Source: Omphiscola glabra
Taxonomy: Eukaryota > Mollusca > Gastropoda > Lymnaeidae
Assembly: GCA_964017045.1 (NCBI GenBank)
Contig: OZ024794.1
Coordinates: 51,861,608-51,925,607 of the forward strand
DNA length: 64,000 bases
Direction: 5' to 3'
Shown here piece by piece: positions 1 through 12,139 of this stretch (positions are counted from its first letter, which is position 1; each line of letters begins with the position of its first letter). A program made the position numbers and the translations under genes. Below the pieces are notes generated by a model. The model saw only the letters and a list, made by a program, of their open reading frames with translations. It made no database searches and had not been told where the DNA came from.

Positions 1-113
1 CCTAATCTTCACTACACTTTGCCTACTCCTCATTACGCCCAGGCTGCTCCTAATTTCACTTAGCCTAAACTTCATTACACATCGCCCACTCTTCATTACA
101 CATTGCCTACTCT
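1..113 (-). repeat. 21-bp minisatellite at the 5' splice site of the ADAM17-like exon
   Basis: On the minus strand, starting at the putative exon end, about five 21-base units follow each other (consensus near AAGAGTAGGCAATGTGTAAT plus one base). They continue to the window edge. The first unit overlaps the proposed donor, so the array appears to have grown out of the exon-intron junction. The frame contains stops, so I read it as intronic. Confidence 0.7.
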
Positions 114-2783
114 TTAGGATCAAACTTAGGAACATTCGCTATCGTGGCAAGTCCCAGGATGCTGCTCTTGAAATGTCGTGCAGTGGTCAAGTGGACGAGG
201 CAATAGTCGTTAAACCAAGAATTGTTCGTCAACGACGCCAGCACATCGTCCGCGTACATCTGCGTAACAGCGGGGTCCGCGTTGAAATGAGGTCGCCGCG
301 ACGGTGTGTACTCCTTCATTATGAGAATCGTCTTGAGCTTCAGGCGCATACCGCTGAAGACTCCGAATTTGGCCCGCTTGAATATGCGGTCGGCCAGCTG
401 GTACCAGTACACGAGCATCGAGGCACTTTTGTGAACGGACCCTTGACCGACCGTCAAAAAGGTCACCGTGTCCATAATGGCTAACATGTCGCAGGTGTTG
501 TAGTAAATGTCATTTGTGAATCGCCGGCGTAGGCGAAGAGTTTCATGTGCGTTAATACCGCGTGAGATAGTCGCTTCAGGAAAGTGTTCAGTCCTTTTAG
601 ACCCAGTTTTTGGAAGATCCTCGACGAATGGCTCCCCCGTCGACCTCGTTTCGCGCGGTTCCTGATACATGGGTGAAAAAACGTTCGGGTTCAAGCTCAT
701 CTTGTCAATTGCCTCGCTGTGTCTCGACCAGCTGTCTTTTCGGCCTGCATTGGCAGTGCTGTTGACACTGAAAATCCCACAAAAGGTCTTCGGTACTAGG
801 CTCTCGAATGACGTGTTGTTTCCCAGTTTTAAGGCAGTCTGTCTGAAAATAGTTTATTCAGCAGTTGAAAAAAGTATGTAAAACCTTAAAATCTATATCA
901 GTATCAGATTAATTAAGTCATGCTCTGCCCCAACTCCAATATCAAAACTTTCTACAGAATTCGAATGATTTTATATATTAAGACAGTGATCATGAGCTTT
1001 TTTCGCGACTACCCCAAATGTATATTTTTTTAATCAGACGCCCACTTCCCCTTTTTCCACCCCTAAAAAAGATTTAAGAGGAAGAAAACAGAGATATTTT
1101 AAATTCAAAAGGTCTATTAAATATATACATACAAAGAATGAATTTATATTAAAAAAATAGTGTAAAATAAATTAACTGCGATTGATAAATCAGTAAAAGC
1201 CCCATTAGCAATAAATGCAATTTCTTAGTAAAAAAAAGTCACTTCAAACCTTGGAGAAATCAATCTTAATTTTTGTATTCAATTACATCAAAACTGGGAT
1301 AACAATAATAACGTTGGAAACTGCTGAAGTTCAATAAATTGATTTCTCAGTTTTATCGACAGCTTTCTCAAATAGTTACTCAAGTGGGTTACTGTTTGCA
1401 CCAGACCGCTACATGTCAAGACCGCTAGCTGTCACAAAGGATAACATGTTGAAATGAAATTATGAAAATTGTGTACTATTTCGCCGCGCACCTTTGAGAA
1501 AGCCGAAGCTATCCATATAAAAAAATGCCGAACCCCGCGTGGACCAGTAAAAATATGATTTTTAGCTCCCATTGTCTTTTTGAAGTATATAGGATCTCTT
1601 AGTTTAAATCACTATTAAGGTCCTACCTACAGATGATTTTGGCGGCGCCTTAGTTTGGCACCTGTTCTCACTAAAACCTGTGACACATATGTTTACTGGG
1701 ACGTTATAATTTATATAAAGATTATTGGATTTTTGTTGTTGCTTTTTTCGGTTAAAGGGCGTGTAGGGGGGGGCTACGAAAGATTTGACTTTTTTGCGTA
1801 CGTACTATCTGGAAAGGCCCTCTGGTTGTGAAAGGGATGCTGACAAACCAGGTGAACCCCAAAAGGCAAAAAAAAAAAAAAATTACATTTGTCAGACCTC
1901 GTTCAAATGGGATTCATAACGTATAAGTTAAATACAAGAGCAGGGTGCCGTCAGATCAGGGTGCAATAAGAAAAGGGTGCCATAGCACAGAGTACCGCAA
2001 GAGAAGTTTGCCACCAGAGTAGGCAGACTCGGAGGAAATCCAAAGGTGAAGCGTTGATGGGACACAGTGAATTTACGGCACTTAGTTGCACCAACCCCAG
2101 TGATCACACAGAACGTAAGACAAAATAGGCTACTGGGCCAAAATGACGTATACGAGAACAGCTGTGCGGATGCGTTTTCCAGCGATCCACTAGTAACCAC
2201 AACAAGGTTGGGTGCTTTCATATCAGACATTGGCCAGAAGCGCTTACAATTTTATGTATATCTATTTTGAGCCCTCATTACCCACAATATTTCTTTTCTA
2301 TATGTCAAACACCTCTCACCTGTAGATGACCATATCATGTCGTGCACCAGACTCATCGTGTTTGTGTAGCGGCTCAATGAAGAAACTGTCGTGCGACGTC
2401 TGTATATGCGCAGACCACACACCTCCTATGTACGAGGCGTCGACAAAACTGGACCGCTGACCCATCAGACTTCCCTCGTAGAAAGCACCTTTCCTCAGCT
2501 TATGATAAGTCACTTCGCCGGACGCCTCCATCATTTTCACCTCAAAGTCCACTGGGTCAATTACCGGAGACCCTGGATTCAGGGTTATATTGAACTGGTT
2601 TCCCAAGGCAAAGAACTTGAGAGATTTGAACACAACTTGACCCGAGGCGGAATCCCTCTTGACGCGGACTCTGATGTTTGATGGTCTTAGGATCTCGAAA
2701 TGGCTAAATTTTGTATGAATGCTGGCATTTAACATGCAAAGTAGCATCGTGGCATATAAATATATGTTAATGAGAATTCCCAT
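111..2783 (-). CDS. ADAM17/TACE-like metalloprotease, 5' part (two coding exons, continues off the left edge)
   Basis: Two exons join in frame: 2320-2783 (donor GTGAGA) and 111-842 (acceptor CTATTTTCAG), with the split codon giving Arg155. The start ATG at 2783 precedes a hydrophobic signal peptide (about residues 1-20). Residues 25-155 match the prodomain of ADAM17-type sheddases, including SNIRVRVKRD, FFIEPL and MVIYR. VPKTFCGIF around Cys176 sits where ADAM17 has its cysteine switch, here with one extra residue before Cys. RLRRR (258-262) is a furin site, followed by the start of the catalytic domain (YNTCDMLAIMD to LGLATIANVPKFD). The zinc-binding HExxH motif would lie beyond position 1, so activity cannot be judged. 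Family members are membrane sheddases that mature in the secretory pathway. The donor proposed at 110 (GTAGGC) is weak but followed by stops and a 21-bp repeat. Family assignment is strong; the exact orthologue is uncertain because molluscs carry several ADAM17-like paralogues. Confidence 0.83.
843..2319. other. Intron 1 of the ADAM17-like gene
   Basis: AT-rich DNA between the two recognised exons, with short poly-A, poly-G and poly-T runs. I see no mobile-element signature and no conserved exon. The open frames around 1928-2270 lack any recognisable similarity or coding character. Confidence 0.55.
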
Positions 2784-3380
2784 CGTCGATGAACCGTGAG
2801 AAAGCGCTAATGTTCTTTAAAAGCTTTTAAAAGTAGGGGTATGGCAAAGCTGCAACAAAAGCTATTGGAAGATACAATCGGGAAGATTGATTTAGCTGTA
2901 GACATGAACATGTAAAGAACTTTGTCTGGTGTGGCTTGAAAAAACACAGCGGTCAGAGACACATGCGGAGAACCTTTTTAACGAGCTAACTTCCTTACTC
3001 AGTGTTATTTTTTACATTGTATTCTCCATTGATTTTCTCTCGTCGAATGATAACATTTTAAAGTATTTTTTTTCTAGTTTTAGCTGACACGAATGTTGTT
3101 CTGTAGGGATTCAAGGTTTAACTTTGGCCTACCGTGTGCGTGATGCATCGTTATATTTTCTACTTGGCTTACATCCGAGAAGCTTTGAGTGAGCTCGTTA
3201 CTGGAAAAGTTTATGGGGGAAGGGGATAAAATTAGAACAAGAAAGTTATATTAAATAAGGAGACAGCATTGTCAAACCATGTTAAATTTTAAATGTAGAC
3301 CTTTGGGTGCGTTTACAAATAAAATTAATGGAGTAGAATTGGAAATTTCGTTACGCGGAGAAATTGAGTGTGTATTTTGT
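2784..3380. other. Upstream flank of the ADAM17-like gene, nothing recognised
   Basis: No TATA box or conserved element is evident close to the start codon at 2783. The minus-strand sequence just before ATG is pyrimidine-rich, which could be a 5' UTR splice acceptor or simple leader sequence. No coding signal is seen. Confidence 0.4.
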
Positions 3381-3384
3381 GATA

Positions 3385-3745
3385 ATGTAGGTTGGTGAAG
3401 GGCTGATGCCCTTAGACAGGAACACGGCAAGGGCTGATGCCCCTAGAGGAAAATACAGTAAGTGTTGATGCCCGTAGATGGAAATGCGGTAAGGGATGAT
3501 GCCCCTAGACGGGATACGTTAAGGGCTGATGCACATGACGGGAATACGGTAAGGGCTGATGCCCGTAAATGAGAATACGGTAATGGCTGATGCCCCTAGA
3601 GCGGAATACGGTGTGGGCTGATGCCCCTAGACGAGAATACAGTTAGGGCTAATGCCCCTAGACGGGTATACAGTATGGGCTGATGGCTCTAGACGGGAAT
3701 ACGGTTGGGTCTGATGCCCCTAGATGGAAATATTGGTAAGGACCA
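3385..3745. repeat. 31-bp minisatellite, about 11 copies
   Basis: Tandem units of 31 bases with the core GGGCTGATGCCCCTAGAC followed by GGAATACGGTAA. Copies differ by scattered substitutions. The core holds a short dyad (GGGC...GCCC). Its single-copy source was not found in the window. Confidence 0.9.
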
Positions 3746-3867
3746 ATGCCCTAAACGTGAACAAATTGTGCGTTTGCGAACCTGAGGAATGGGAGCCAAA
3801 ATTGGGATTCTTAAAAAGGCTCTCCATGATGTATAAGATAAGTAATGGGCTGGTTCACTGCTCAAGT

Positions 3868-4125
3868 ATTGTGAGCCCAGCCCTAGGTTGGGGTACTACG
3901 CTATAAACTTTAAACTTTACTATCTTGACTGATTTCCCCTCTGAAAGTTAAACGATGCTGCGGAGTGCCGTCCATGGCTTCACATGTAAATTGATATGGA
4001 ATGGTTGGTTTTTAATTTGTATTTTTTAAGTTAATTTTCATTTGTATGTACAGCGTGGTGAGCCCAGCCCTAGGCTGGGGTACCACGCTATAGAAAACTA
4101 CCCATAATAATAATAATAATAATAT
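3868..4125 (+). mobile_element. 3' end of an L2-like LINE with TAA-type tail
   Basis: The segment holds the untranslated 3' end seen also after the reverse-transcriptase fragments at 16500-16740 and 60450-60690: 'actatcttgactgattt', an 'aaacgatgctg' motif, a GC-rich hairpin (GAGCCCAGCCCTAGGCTGGG) and a terminal (ATA)n run at about 4107-4125. The hairpin occurs twice, near 3870 and 4060. It is a decayed, 5'-truncated copy. Confidence 0.6.
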
Positions 4126-4149
4126 AAAAAACGTCTATTAATCATAATA

Positions 4150-4485
4150 AAAGTGTCCCTCTCCCCCATAGACAGTGACGGGGCCATGACATCCTGTTTC
4201 GGCTCATGACAGCAAGAAGCCAGTACAGGAACTGCTCATTCCTGCCAAAGAAAATCAAGGAATGGAACAAGCTTCCAAAAGAAAAAGTAGAACCGAAAAC
4301 ACATGACATATTTTCGTTTATTGCCAGAGGCCTTCCGACCCCCGGTGAGTAGCCCTTTCAACCAGTGAAATATCCTCTTCAACACATAAACATTGCAAAT
4401 CCCATCTAGATACATTGGAGCAAGAATCATCAATAAAATTGATCCTGGGCCCTTAATATATAGAAGAAGAAGAAGAAGTGAGTTA
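4150..4485 (+). mobile_element. C-terminal remnant of a CR1/Jockey-type LINE reverse transcriptase
   Basis: In the plus frame a stretch reads approximately SQYRNCSFLPKKIKEWNKLP, the very common C-terminal signature of non-LTR reverse transcriptases (nSFxPxxixxWNxLP). It is followed by a short 3' region ending in a (GAA)n tract at about 4463-4480. No intact reading frame remains. Confidence 0.5.
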
Positions 4486-4589
4486 CCGGAGTGCATGATT
4501 TGTCAAGTAACTTCAGAAGATTGGGAGGTTCAAACAATGCGAATGTCCTTGTTTGGCGGGTTATAGCAGTATACGTATATACTACCTCA

Positions 4590-5180
4590 CAGCTAGTGCA
4601 ACAAAAACCCTAGTCAATGCTCTTGTTCTCTGTCGTCTTGACTATTGCAACTCTCTTTTGTCGGGTTCACCAAAACACTTCTTAGAAAAATTACAAAAGT
4701 TCAAAACTCAGCTGCTAGTCTAGTTCTAAAGGCAAAAAAAAAAGGCCTGATCACGTCACAACACTACTTCATTCACTTCATTGTCTCCCTGTGCAAGCAC
4801 GGATTGACTATAAACTCTCTGTTCTGTGCCACACATTTTTCTCGAATTCCTGCCCTTCCTATCAAACCGAACTTCTTTCTGTCTATTCACCCCTTCGACA
4901 GCTTCGCTCCTCCGCAGACGGACGTATTTATTCTGTCCACAAGACTCGCACAGAAACTCACGGTGAACGATCTTTCTCCTTCTATGCCTCCAAACAATGG
5001 AATTATCTTCCACTTCACATCCGCAATATACCGACGATCACATCGTTCAAAGCTGCACTCAAGACACATCTCAAACTCTACTATCCTGACTGATTTCCCC
5101 CCCCCCCCTGACCGATAAACGATGCTGCTGGGTGCCGGCATTACATGTAAATAGTTATGAAATGTTTGGAGCAAAGGATT
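4590..5180 (+). mobile_element. L2-like LINE fragment (C-terminal reverse transcriptase and 3' UTR)
   Basis: Frames here encode LVLCRLDYCNSLL, FLEKLQKF, then after a frameshift QARIDYKLSVLCHTFFSNSCPSY and ERSFSFYASKQWNYLPLHIR, ending LKTHLKLYYPD. These are the ordered landmarks of the C-terminal part of L2-clade reverse transcriptases. Frameshifts split it, so it is a dead copy. Two related copies lie at 15600-16740 and 58900-60690; the copy here is the best preserved past the IDYK motif. Confidence 0.8.
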
Positions 5181-5244
5181 ATGTTTCTTCATTCTGCCGT
5201 TGTGTCAAAAAGAAGCGTCTGTCTATGGCAGGCGTGTGGGAATG

Positions 5245-8068
5245 CGTTGGGGCGACTTTAAATTGTTCTATCTTCTGTTAATTTAAGACACTGACGGGGT
5301 CAATATTTCCATTACAGATATTAAGAAAAATTTACAAATGCGCACCTTCTGATGATGAAAATGTATGTATGCATTCTGGTGTTGAACGGAATATCTAACT
5401 TTTATTTACCTCTTGGCTCGCATTGCCATGTAATCAATAATAAAGACATAACCGATGAAAGTCCCATATTTTCGTGTATTCGATATCTTAAATTGAAGTT
5501 TAAAACTAATGAGAACAATTCTCTTGATAATTAACCAATATTCATATATCTACTTGGCACACTAATTATATAATACTATTTTTTTAAAATTTATTTAATT
5601 TCATTTTTAAATTGCAGGTTAAACCCTTGATAAAGCCACTTAATAACTTAATATGTGCCCGTAATTATTCAAAAAGGGTTTGCTATTTTAATGTTCTTAT
5701 CAGCAACACTGTTACGCACTGTTATCAGTATGGATAAATTAATCCCTTATTTAAGTATATGGCTCGTTCTAAAACAGTACACAACAACATATGTTAAATA
5801 CAATAACAAAAAATATGATACCCAAACAAGGGCCATTTGTAATTAATCAATTTAATTAAGTTAATAATGAATTACAAAATCAAAAAGAAATAAAATTGAA
5901 GCTATTTACCTACAGAATAATGATTGGCTTGTACCGGTACAATGTGGAAGAAGATGCAATGTTGTAAAGAGGAGCAATAATGAAAAGGAATCTACACACA
6001 CACAGCAAAAGTTAGTAAACAAATCCCTGTCTCGAATAGCAAAAATATTTCCTGATAATTGATAGCCAAGAATCTCTCGTGTGTCTCCTTTTAGAGTCTG
6101 TTTTACTGATATGTCTAGAAAGGCCTTACACAATGGTAACCTTTCCAGATTCTTTTCACCTAATTCCAAGTATACAGACCGTTAATTTTATGTAGTTGTA
6201 AACAAGGTAAAAAAAAACTATTTTTAGCTTGCCAAACCTTAAATCCGTTTCAGAACTTGGGGTCAGCTAGAGTTCAAGCAAGGGGAAAGATGACGTGAAC
6301 ACGTCGTCTATATAACAACACAATGTAGTTTCCAAAGACAAAAAAAACTTTTAAAAAAATATCGAACTTGACAAGAAAATTTTAAAAATTTAAGCGGTGT
6401 TCATCCTATGAAAACAAGAGAAATATTGATTTAATGGCTCAGCAGCTAAATTAAGTTAGTGGCATTCATTGCTAAAATTGAGCAGAGGGCGGGGGGCGGA
6501 GGGGAAGTTAAATCCTGGGCTGCAATATTTTTCTTTAAAAATAGGGTCGGCACTTTAGGCCGACTGCAGATATTTTGCATGCAAGTTGGCGGTAAAGAGT
6601 TTTGCCCACTCCTGGCGGCACTGACCCTATCAGCGCCACCACTTTCACCGTAAACAGAGGTAAATGGCCAATATATCATTGACAGTGCATTAGGACTACC
6701 TGTGGTGGACGTCCACGAAAATGTACTACCAGTCAGTTCCAGCTAACTGAAGCGATGCTCTTCTGTTAGTTTAACACGATTGACCTATAAGGGGGAAGTA
6801 AACCTGTAGGCACTTAGTCTCATTAGTTGCCTGAGTTCTTGTTTATAATGTATGTAATGTCAAAGTTGTGTTTAGCCTAAAGGGCATTTTGAATGACGTA
6901 GTAGGAAGAAGTAACCCGCGGGAGGGAGAGATGTTTGGTTAACACCAGTATCGTTACATTTTATAACATAATGGTTTAGTTCTCTAATTACTGTAGTCTA
7001 AATTTTTTGAAATATTTGCAGGCTAACCAAGGAATGTCTGTAAGATATTTGAAAAATTGCTGCCCGCAAGGTGTCATGGAAAACTTGGCGAACATCTAAC
7101 GTTATACAAGTCGGCGTGCGTCTTTTGGAGCCACACGTTGGGGCCATTAACATCACACGTCTGCTGTAGTTGTGTGCTAAAAAAAGCAATTTGTTAGAGA
7201 ACAGGAACGTGCTCTTAACTTTAAAAAAAATAGTTTTATATTTGTGGCAAACCCTTGAACATAAAACGGGTGTCTGTGATCACATTCTTTTTAAAAAACT
7301 TGCAAGTGTTCTAGGCTATAACATTTTGTGATTCAGTCGATCAGGGATTCTCAATCAAAGGTATCAGCATCCCATGGAGATGTAGAACGCATTGCAAGGG
7401 TGTGGAGGAATAGATCAAATATTCTGAAGCAAAAGCACAAAAATCTGCACCCACACAAATATGAGGAAATGAAATATAACTAATTTGAGGGCTGGTTATA
7501 TTTATTATTAGCTGAAAGTATAAGTATAAATTAATATGTCACGTGTGCTTTGGCTAAAGGTTATGCATAGGTGTCACGTCTGTTTTAGGATTATGTTAAT
7601 GTATGGTAACGTGTCTGCTTTAGCTTAAATGTTATGCATTTAATATAACGTCTGCTTGATATTGAAAATATCTCCTTTTTTAAAAAAATGTAGGATATTA
7701 CAAAAAACGAAAAGATTGACGAAATTATTTATTCTAAACTTTCATCTGTCATCTATTCACAACTCTCTTCTGTCATCTACAGCTTAGACATCCTTTTTAA
7801 AATGCAATATTGAAATGTAATAGAGACGACACCTTTATAATAGTATCTGCACTTAGCAGACCTAGCAAAAATTTCGTATAGGAAGGAGTGTTGGAGGAAA
7901 TGTTTTGAAATCTAGAAGAGTTGTGGGAAATGGACTAGGTCCATGCACAGCATTAGAAGTTTGCATTTTCAAATTTTTACCAATTGGCACGGCCTGAGAA
8001 CTATTTCTGAACAAATATGTAAATTTGAGATTAAGTGGATAAGATACTGATTTTTTTTCGACAGATCG
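5245..8068. other. Upstream part of duplicated block (pairs with 35385-37650); no gene seen
   Basis: Runs of matching sequence pair this stretch with the region upstream of copy B: 'acctcttggctcgcattgcc' at 5409 versus 35549, 'agcgccacc' motifs at 6630 versus 36440, and 'aaattgctgcccg' at 7052 versus 36879. Offset is about 30 kb in the same orientation. 6470-6660 and 36280-36465 contain a 'GTGGCGTAGG...CGGGCG' segment that looks like a worn hAT-type MITE. No coding exon is supported. A pyrimidine tract ending CGACAG four bases before the gene A start suggests a noncoding first exon lies somewhere here. Confidence 0.6.
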
Positions 8069-10835
8069 ATGATGTTACTTTGGGCTGTCCTTAGTTTTCT
8101 TCCAATCATTGTAGCAGCTGTCTTAATTGACCCAGCCACAGTTTGTTTACCTGAAAAACTCCAGTACGATTCCTACAACCTAGAAACGGACGTGAGTTGT
8201 TGTCAAATACGTTATAACAGTTGGCATGACCGACCTGACATTCTTATAATATATTTAAAACAATGAAAATTAAGTCTCTGAGAGACAAATGAGAAGCAAG
8301 CACAGACACTTTAGTAGACAAGACAATGGTATGCTTTATTGTTAGATAAAAATGTGTCTCCAGCTTTCTGTTAACCCTGTGTCCAGCAATTTTAGTGTCG
8401 TCAGTTTGTTCCTTGTGCAGTATTTATTAATACGCTGACTTTATAAACGATGTTTTTTTTTTATGCCCACAGGAGGCATTCATTGAAGCTGTAGACTTTA
8501 CAATGAATCGACTTGGTCGGAGAAACTTAAATGGAGGCACCGTTGAGGATTACAACATGGTGAGAGAAATAAGAAGTAGTTGATTGTGTTATGTGGAGGC
8601 CGAATACATTGGAAGCGACGAGTAAAAGATATAGGTTTGCAAAATAAAAATACACATTTAATTTTATGTAAATTAACAGTGAAAACCTCTTAGAAATATT
8701 ATTCATATAGCGATTGCAAGAATTAAATAGCACGCCGAACGAGAGCTGTAAATGTTTATAATATATTTTTTTTTCTTTGTGGGTATAAATAAAATATTGA
8801 ATGTTGATTATATTTGCAAACCAAGTAATATATATTATTATGAAATTTTATTTACTCCATATTTAAATATTTTAATTCGTCATTTTAAAGAACCAAAGGG
8901 AACACCATGTCTGGATAAACCTCATTTGTAAAGTGCAGCTACAGTTTATGCCAAATGTCCAACTTTAACTTTATGTCTTACTCCCTGACATCAACACTGG
9001 ATCTAATACGATCCCTTTTATCAGTTACAGCGTTACGTCACAGATTCTGACGGCAAATGCACTTCGTTTGATCTGTCAGCAGATGCGATAACTCACCGGT
9101 GTCTGCCAGGTAATTAAGCTGCAATTGGGTGTTAAGACATACCTTTCTCTGGTGGAGTTTTATTTAACGTATGTTACAAGCGAAAGAAAGTTAAAAAAAA
9201 AGGGAAACCAATGGAAATATCGCTATGAAGATAAGTTGTATTATAGCTGGGTTTGTTCCCAATATGTTCTATTGGCAGTTATGATTCAGTCTGTCAAATC
9301 AATTTAGGGAGTCTTTGCTGGCATAAAGATTATTTTACATCGTAAAATTGCTGTTTAGCCACATTTACGTATTGAGTCTTGGATATCGACTTCGGCTGAG
9401 TAATAAAACAATAACTCAATAACAAAACTTAAGTTTCTCCCTTAACTTGCCTATGTGATTATATTAACAACATATTCTGTGTCCTTGTGAGGTGGAGATG
9501 GTTAGCTTAGATTCACGTCTATGACCAACTAATTGCTTGATAAACATAATACAGAGTGTCTGCCGTCTTTTTCAGCCCAGGCCGTACACATATCAGGGCT
9601 TGATATGGGATTTGGCCCTAATCGAATCCCCGTAGAAGCCTGGGAGGTCAATTACTCAGGAGGGACAATCAAGTATGCAATTAGCAAGCAACCTAATGAG
9701 CCAGTATTCCACGTTCTGATTAAATATGATGATGGTAAGTTCAAAATTGATAAAATATGTTTATGACTAGTTCAAGTTTCTGATAAAATATCATGATTGC
9801 AAGTTCAGCGCTGATTAATTTTATTAACATTAGTTTACACAAGATACAAGGAGTCTCCGAATAGACTCAATGACCTTGAAAAATACCTGGATTTTGACCC
9901 ATGAAATACTATAATATGAGCGCTTTTTATTCTGCGGGTTTTGACAGAAGACATATTCTACCCATTTTCGAACAGTGTTGGGGGGGGGGGGGGACTGGAG
10001 GTGGGTATATTACAAAAATGTTTTTTTTTATCATTCAAACGAATTGAAAAACTCAAAGGTTATAAAATTCTATAGGAGTGCCATTATGCCAACATCAGAA
10101 AACTTGCGATACGCAAAAAACAAAACAACATCTTACAGTAGGAAGGCTGGTTGACTTATTCAGGAATGAAATGTTATTGAGTTAAATTAATCAATTGCAA
10201 CAATATAGCAACGGGTCAATCAAAAGTAATCGAAGGTATTTACAAACACAAATATTTTTTTATTGATAAGCTCTTTTTCTGCTCTTCTATAAAATGTTGA
10301 GCTTACGTCTTCTCCTTAGTATCAGAATAAATTTGCGTTACTCAAGTAACCAATTAGGAATGGATAAGGAATTATCTCTTCAAGCTTTACATACACCGCC
10401 TATATAAAGTGACCCTATAATACATCTCAGCATGTTATGGTGACCCCCCAACCTTTAAATTCTTCTCGTTGCCACTTTATAAATATGTGTTTTACGATGA
10501 TCTTAGTGTCAAGGGTATGAAATCACTGTAGTTATGTTTGTACGTATGTTTAGTTAGAGAGTATAGGTGTGGCGTTGTATATTGTGCGAGAATGTTATGA
10601 CGTATTTGGGTAGGGAAAGTGACGTATTAGTTTGAATAGTGGAGTTGTTGTTATAGTGGAATGTAGATGGCGGTTGGACAAAATTTTAAAAATCCATTTT
10701 TTAAACAAACGTGTCATTTCAGGGGAAGGAACTGTTCATACAATGCTTCACGCAAACCCTGGCGAGAAGATAACCCAAACAGATATCTTCGACATCCCAG
10801 AAAACTGCACACCAATGGGCATTGCTGACCAATAA
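8069..10835 (+). CDS. Gene A: secreted ependymin-related protein, 188 aa, five exons
   Basis: Exons 8069-8191, 8473-8559, 9025-9109, 9576-9734 and 10723-10835 join in frame through GT-AG introns of phases 0, 0, 1, 1. The product starts with a signal peptide (about residues 1-17), then a compact extracellular domain with cysteines at 26, 82, 96 and 180. Landmarks fit ependymin-related proteins: GKCTSF...CLP in the middle, then about 50 residues of beta-strand-like sequence, and a C-terminal FDIPENCTP. Four cysteines, length and the terminal F-x-x-P-x-x-C pattern agree with the family, which includes secreted calcium- or ligand-binding proteins of poorly defined role. No single-exon start competes: a tract ending ACAG precedes the ATG by four bases, implying a spliced 5' UTR. 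Exon lengths mirror genes C, D and F. Family name about 70% sure; that it is a real gene, more so. Confidence 0.8.
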
Positions 10836-11084
10836 GCAGTTCTGGCCCATGACCGTGCACACCAATCAAAAGCCGTTAAGAAAAATAATCAACTTATCAA
10901 ATGTTAGGAACAGATAGTCCAATATTTCGAATGCTATCCTAGATAAATTAATTTAAAAAATGTTAATTAAAAAAAAAATACTTTCCTTCTACTTGCAAAT
11001 CCACATGTTTGTATTTAAAGTTTTAAATTAGTAAAATATTTTTACGTTGTCACGCATGACCAATCTTTAGTTCTATTTCTTGTT
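10836..11084. other. 3' flank of gene A
   Basis: AT-rich sequence matching the DNA after copy B (40613-40730) for its first hundred or so bases. No canonical AATAAA signal is visible close to the stop codon, so the poly(A) site is not placed. Confidence 0.4.
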
Positions 11085-11812
11085 GTCTTTTCATTTGTCC
11101 TGTCTGCCGAGGAAGACTCTTAGAAGACATGCTCTTCTATTGTCTTGTCTGCCGAGGAAGACTCTTAGAAGAAATGCTCTTCTATTGTCTTGTCTGCCGA
11201 GGAAGATTCTTAGACGAAATGCTCTTCTATTGCTGTCCTGTCTGCCGAGGAAGACTCTTAGACGAAATGCTATTCTATTGTTGTCCTGTCTGCTGAGGAA
11301 GACTCTTAGAAGAAATGCTCTTCTATTGTCTTGTCTGCCGAGGAAGACTCTTAGAAGAAATGCTCTTATATTGTCTTGTCTGCCGAGGAAGACTCTTAGA
11401 CGAAATGCTCTTACTTTGTTGTCCTGTCTGCCGAGGAAGACTCTTAGACGAAATGCTCTTATATTGTTGTCCTGTCTGCCGAGAAAGACTATTAGACGAA
11501 ATGCTCTTATATTGTTGTGCTGTCTGCCGAGGAAGACTCTTAGACGAAATGCTCTTATATTGTTGTCCTGTCTGCCGAGGAAGATTCTTAGACGAAATGC
11601 TCTTATATTTTTGTCCTGTCTGCCGAGAAAGACTCTTAGACGAAATGCTCTTCTATTGTCTTGTCTGCGAGGGAGACTCTTAGACGAAATGCTCTTCTAT
11701 TGTTGTCCTGTCTGCCGAGGAAAACTCTTAGACGAAAAGCTCTTCTATTGTTGTCCTGTCTGCCGAGGAAGACTCTCAGACGAAATGCTCTCCTGTTGCT
11801 GTCCTGTCTTTT
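11085..11812. repeat. 45/48-bp minisatellite downstream of gene A, about 16 copies
   Basis: Units contain TGTCTGCCGAGGAAGACTCT then TAGACGAAATGCTCTT and a short variable spacer (TCTATTG or TATATTGTTG). Units with and without one extra TGT triplet (45 or 48 bases) alternate. The period is a multiple of three, so several frames stay open by chance. The equivalent position in copy B is not expanded. Confidence 0.92.
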
Positions 11813-12139
11813 GATTCAAGCTTCCACATACCTTCTCCGACTATGACTATTAAGCAGAGAGTGTCCCATTAAAATTTGACGCATTCTACACACAAAAACG
11901 ACTGGAAATGTCCACCTGGAGCCATCAAGGTATGTGGCTTCTTATTTCCCAATTAAACATTTTTGTAGCCCTCATCATCGTGGCTAAATGTGATCTTTCG
12001 TGAAAATATTTTAGGCATGATAAATGTATTGTATACTATAATTTATTGAACAGATAGAATAAATTAAAACTTGACAATTTTTATTATAAATACTTTAGTT
12101 TTTGACTTCCGCAACATGCAAGTGCAATAAATCGAAAAG
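11813..12139. other. AT-rich spacer, nothing recognised
   Basis: Sequence between the 48-bp array and the gene D-like segment. I see no exon, repeat or mobile-element terminus in it. Confidence 0.4.

Noticed and set aside
1928..2270. Overlapping 100- and 67-codon frames inside the ADAM17-like intron
   Set aside because: No recognisable similarity, no splice borders in frame with the flanking exons and no sign of purifying selection visible from one copy.
8069..10835. Lipocalin as alternative identity of the secreted family
   Set aside because: Length and signal peptide would fit, but the GxW motif near the mature N-terminus is absent, and the C-terminal F-x-x-P-x-x-C with four cysteines fits ependymin-related proteins better. 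Not excluded without a profile search.
11080..11814. 244-codon Leu/Arg-rich repeat protein
   Set aside because: Translation of the 45/48-bp array; units vary without respect to codon position and there is no supporting exon structure.
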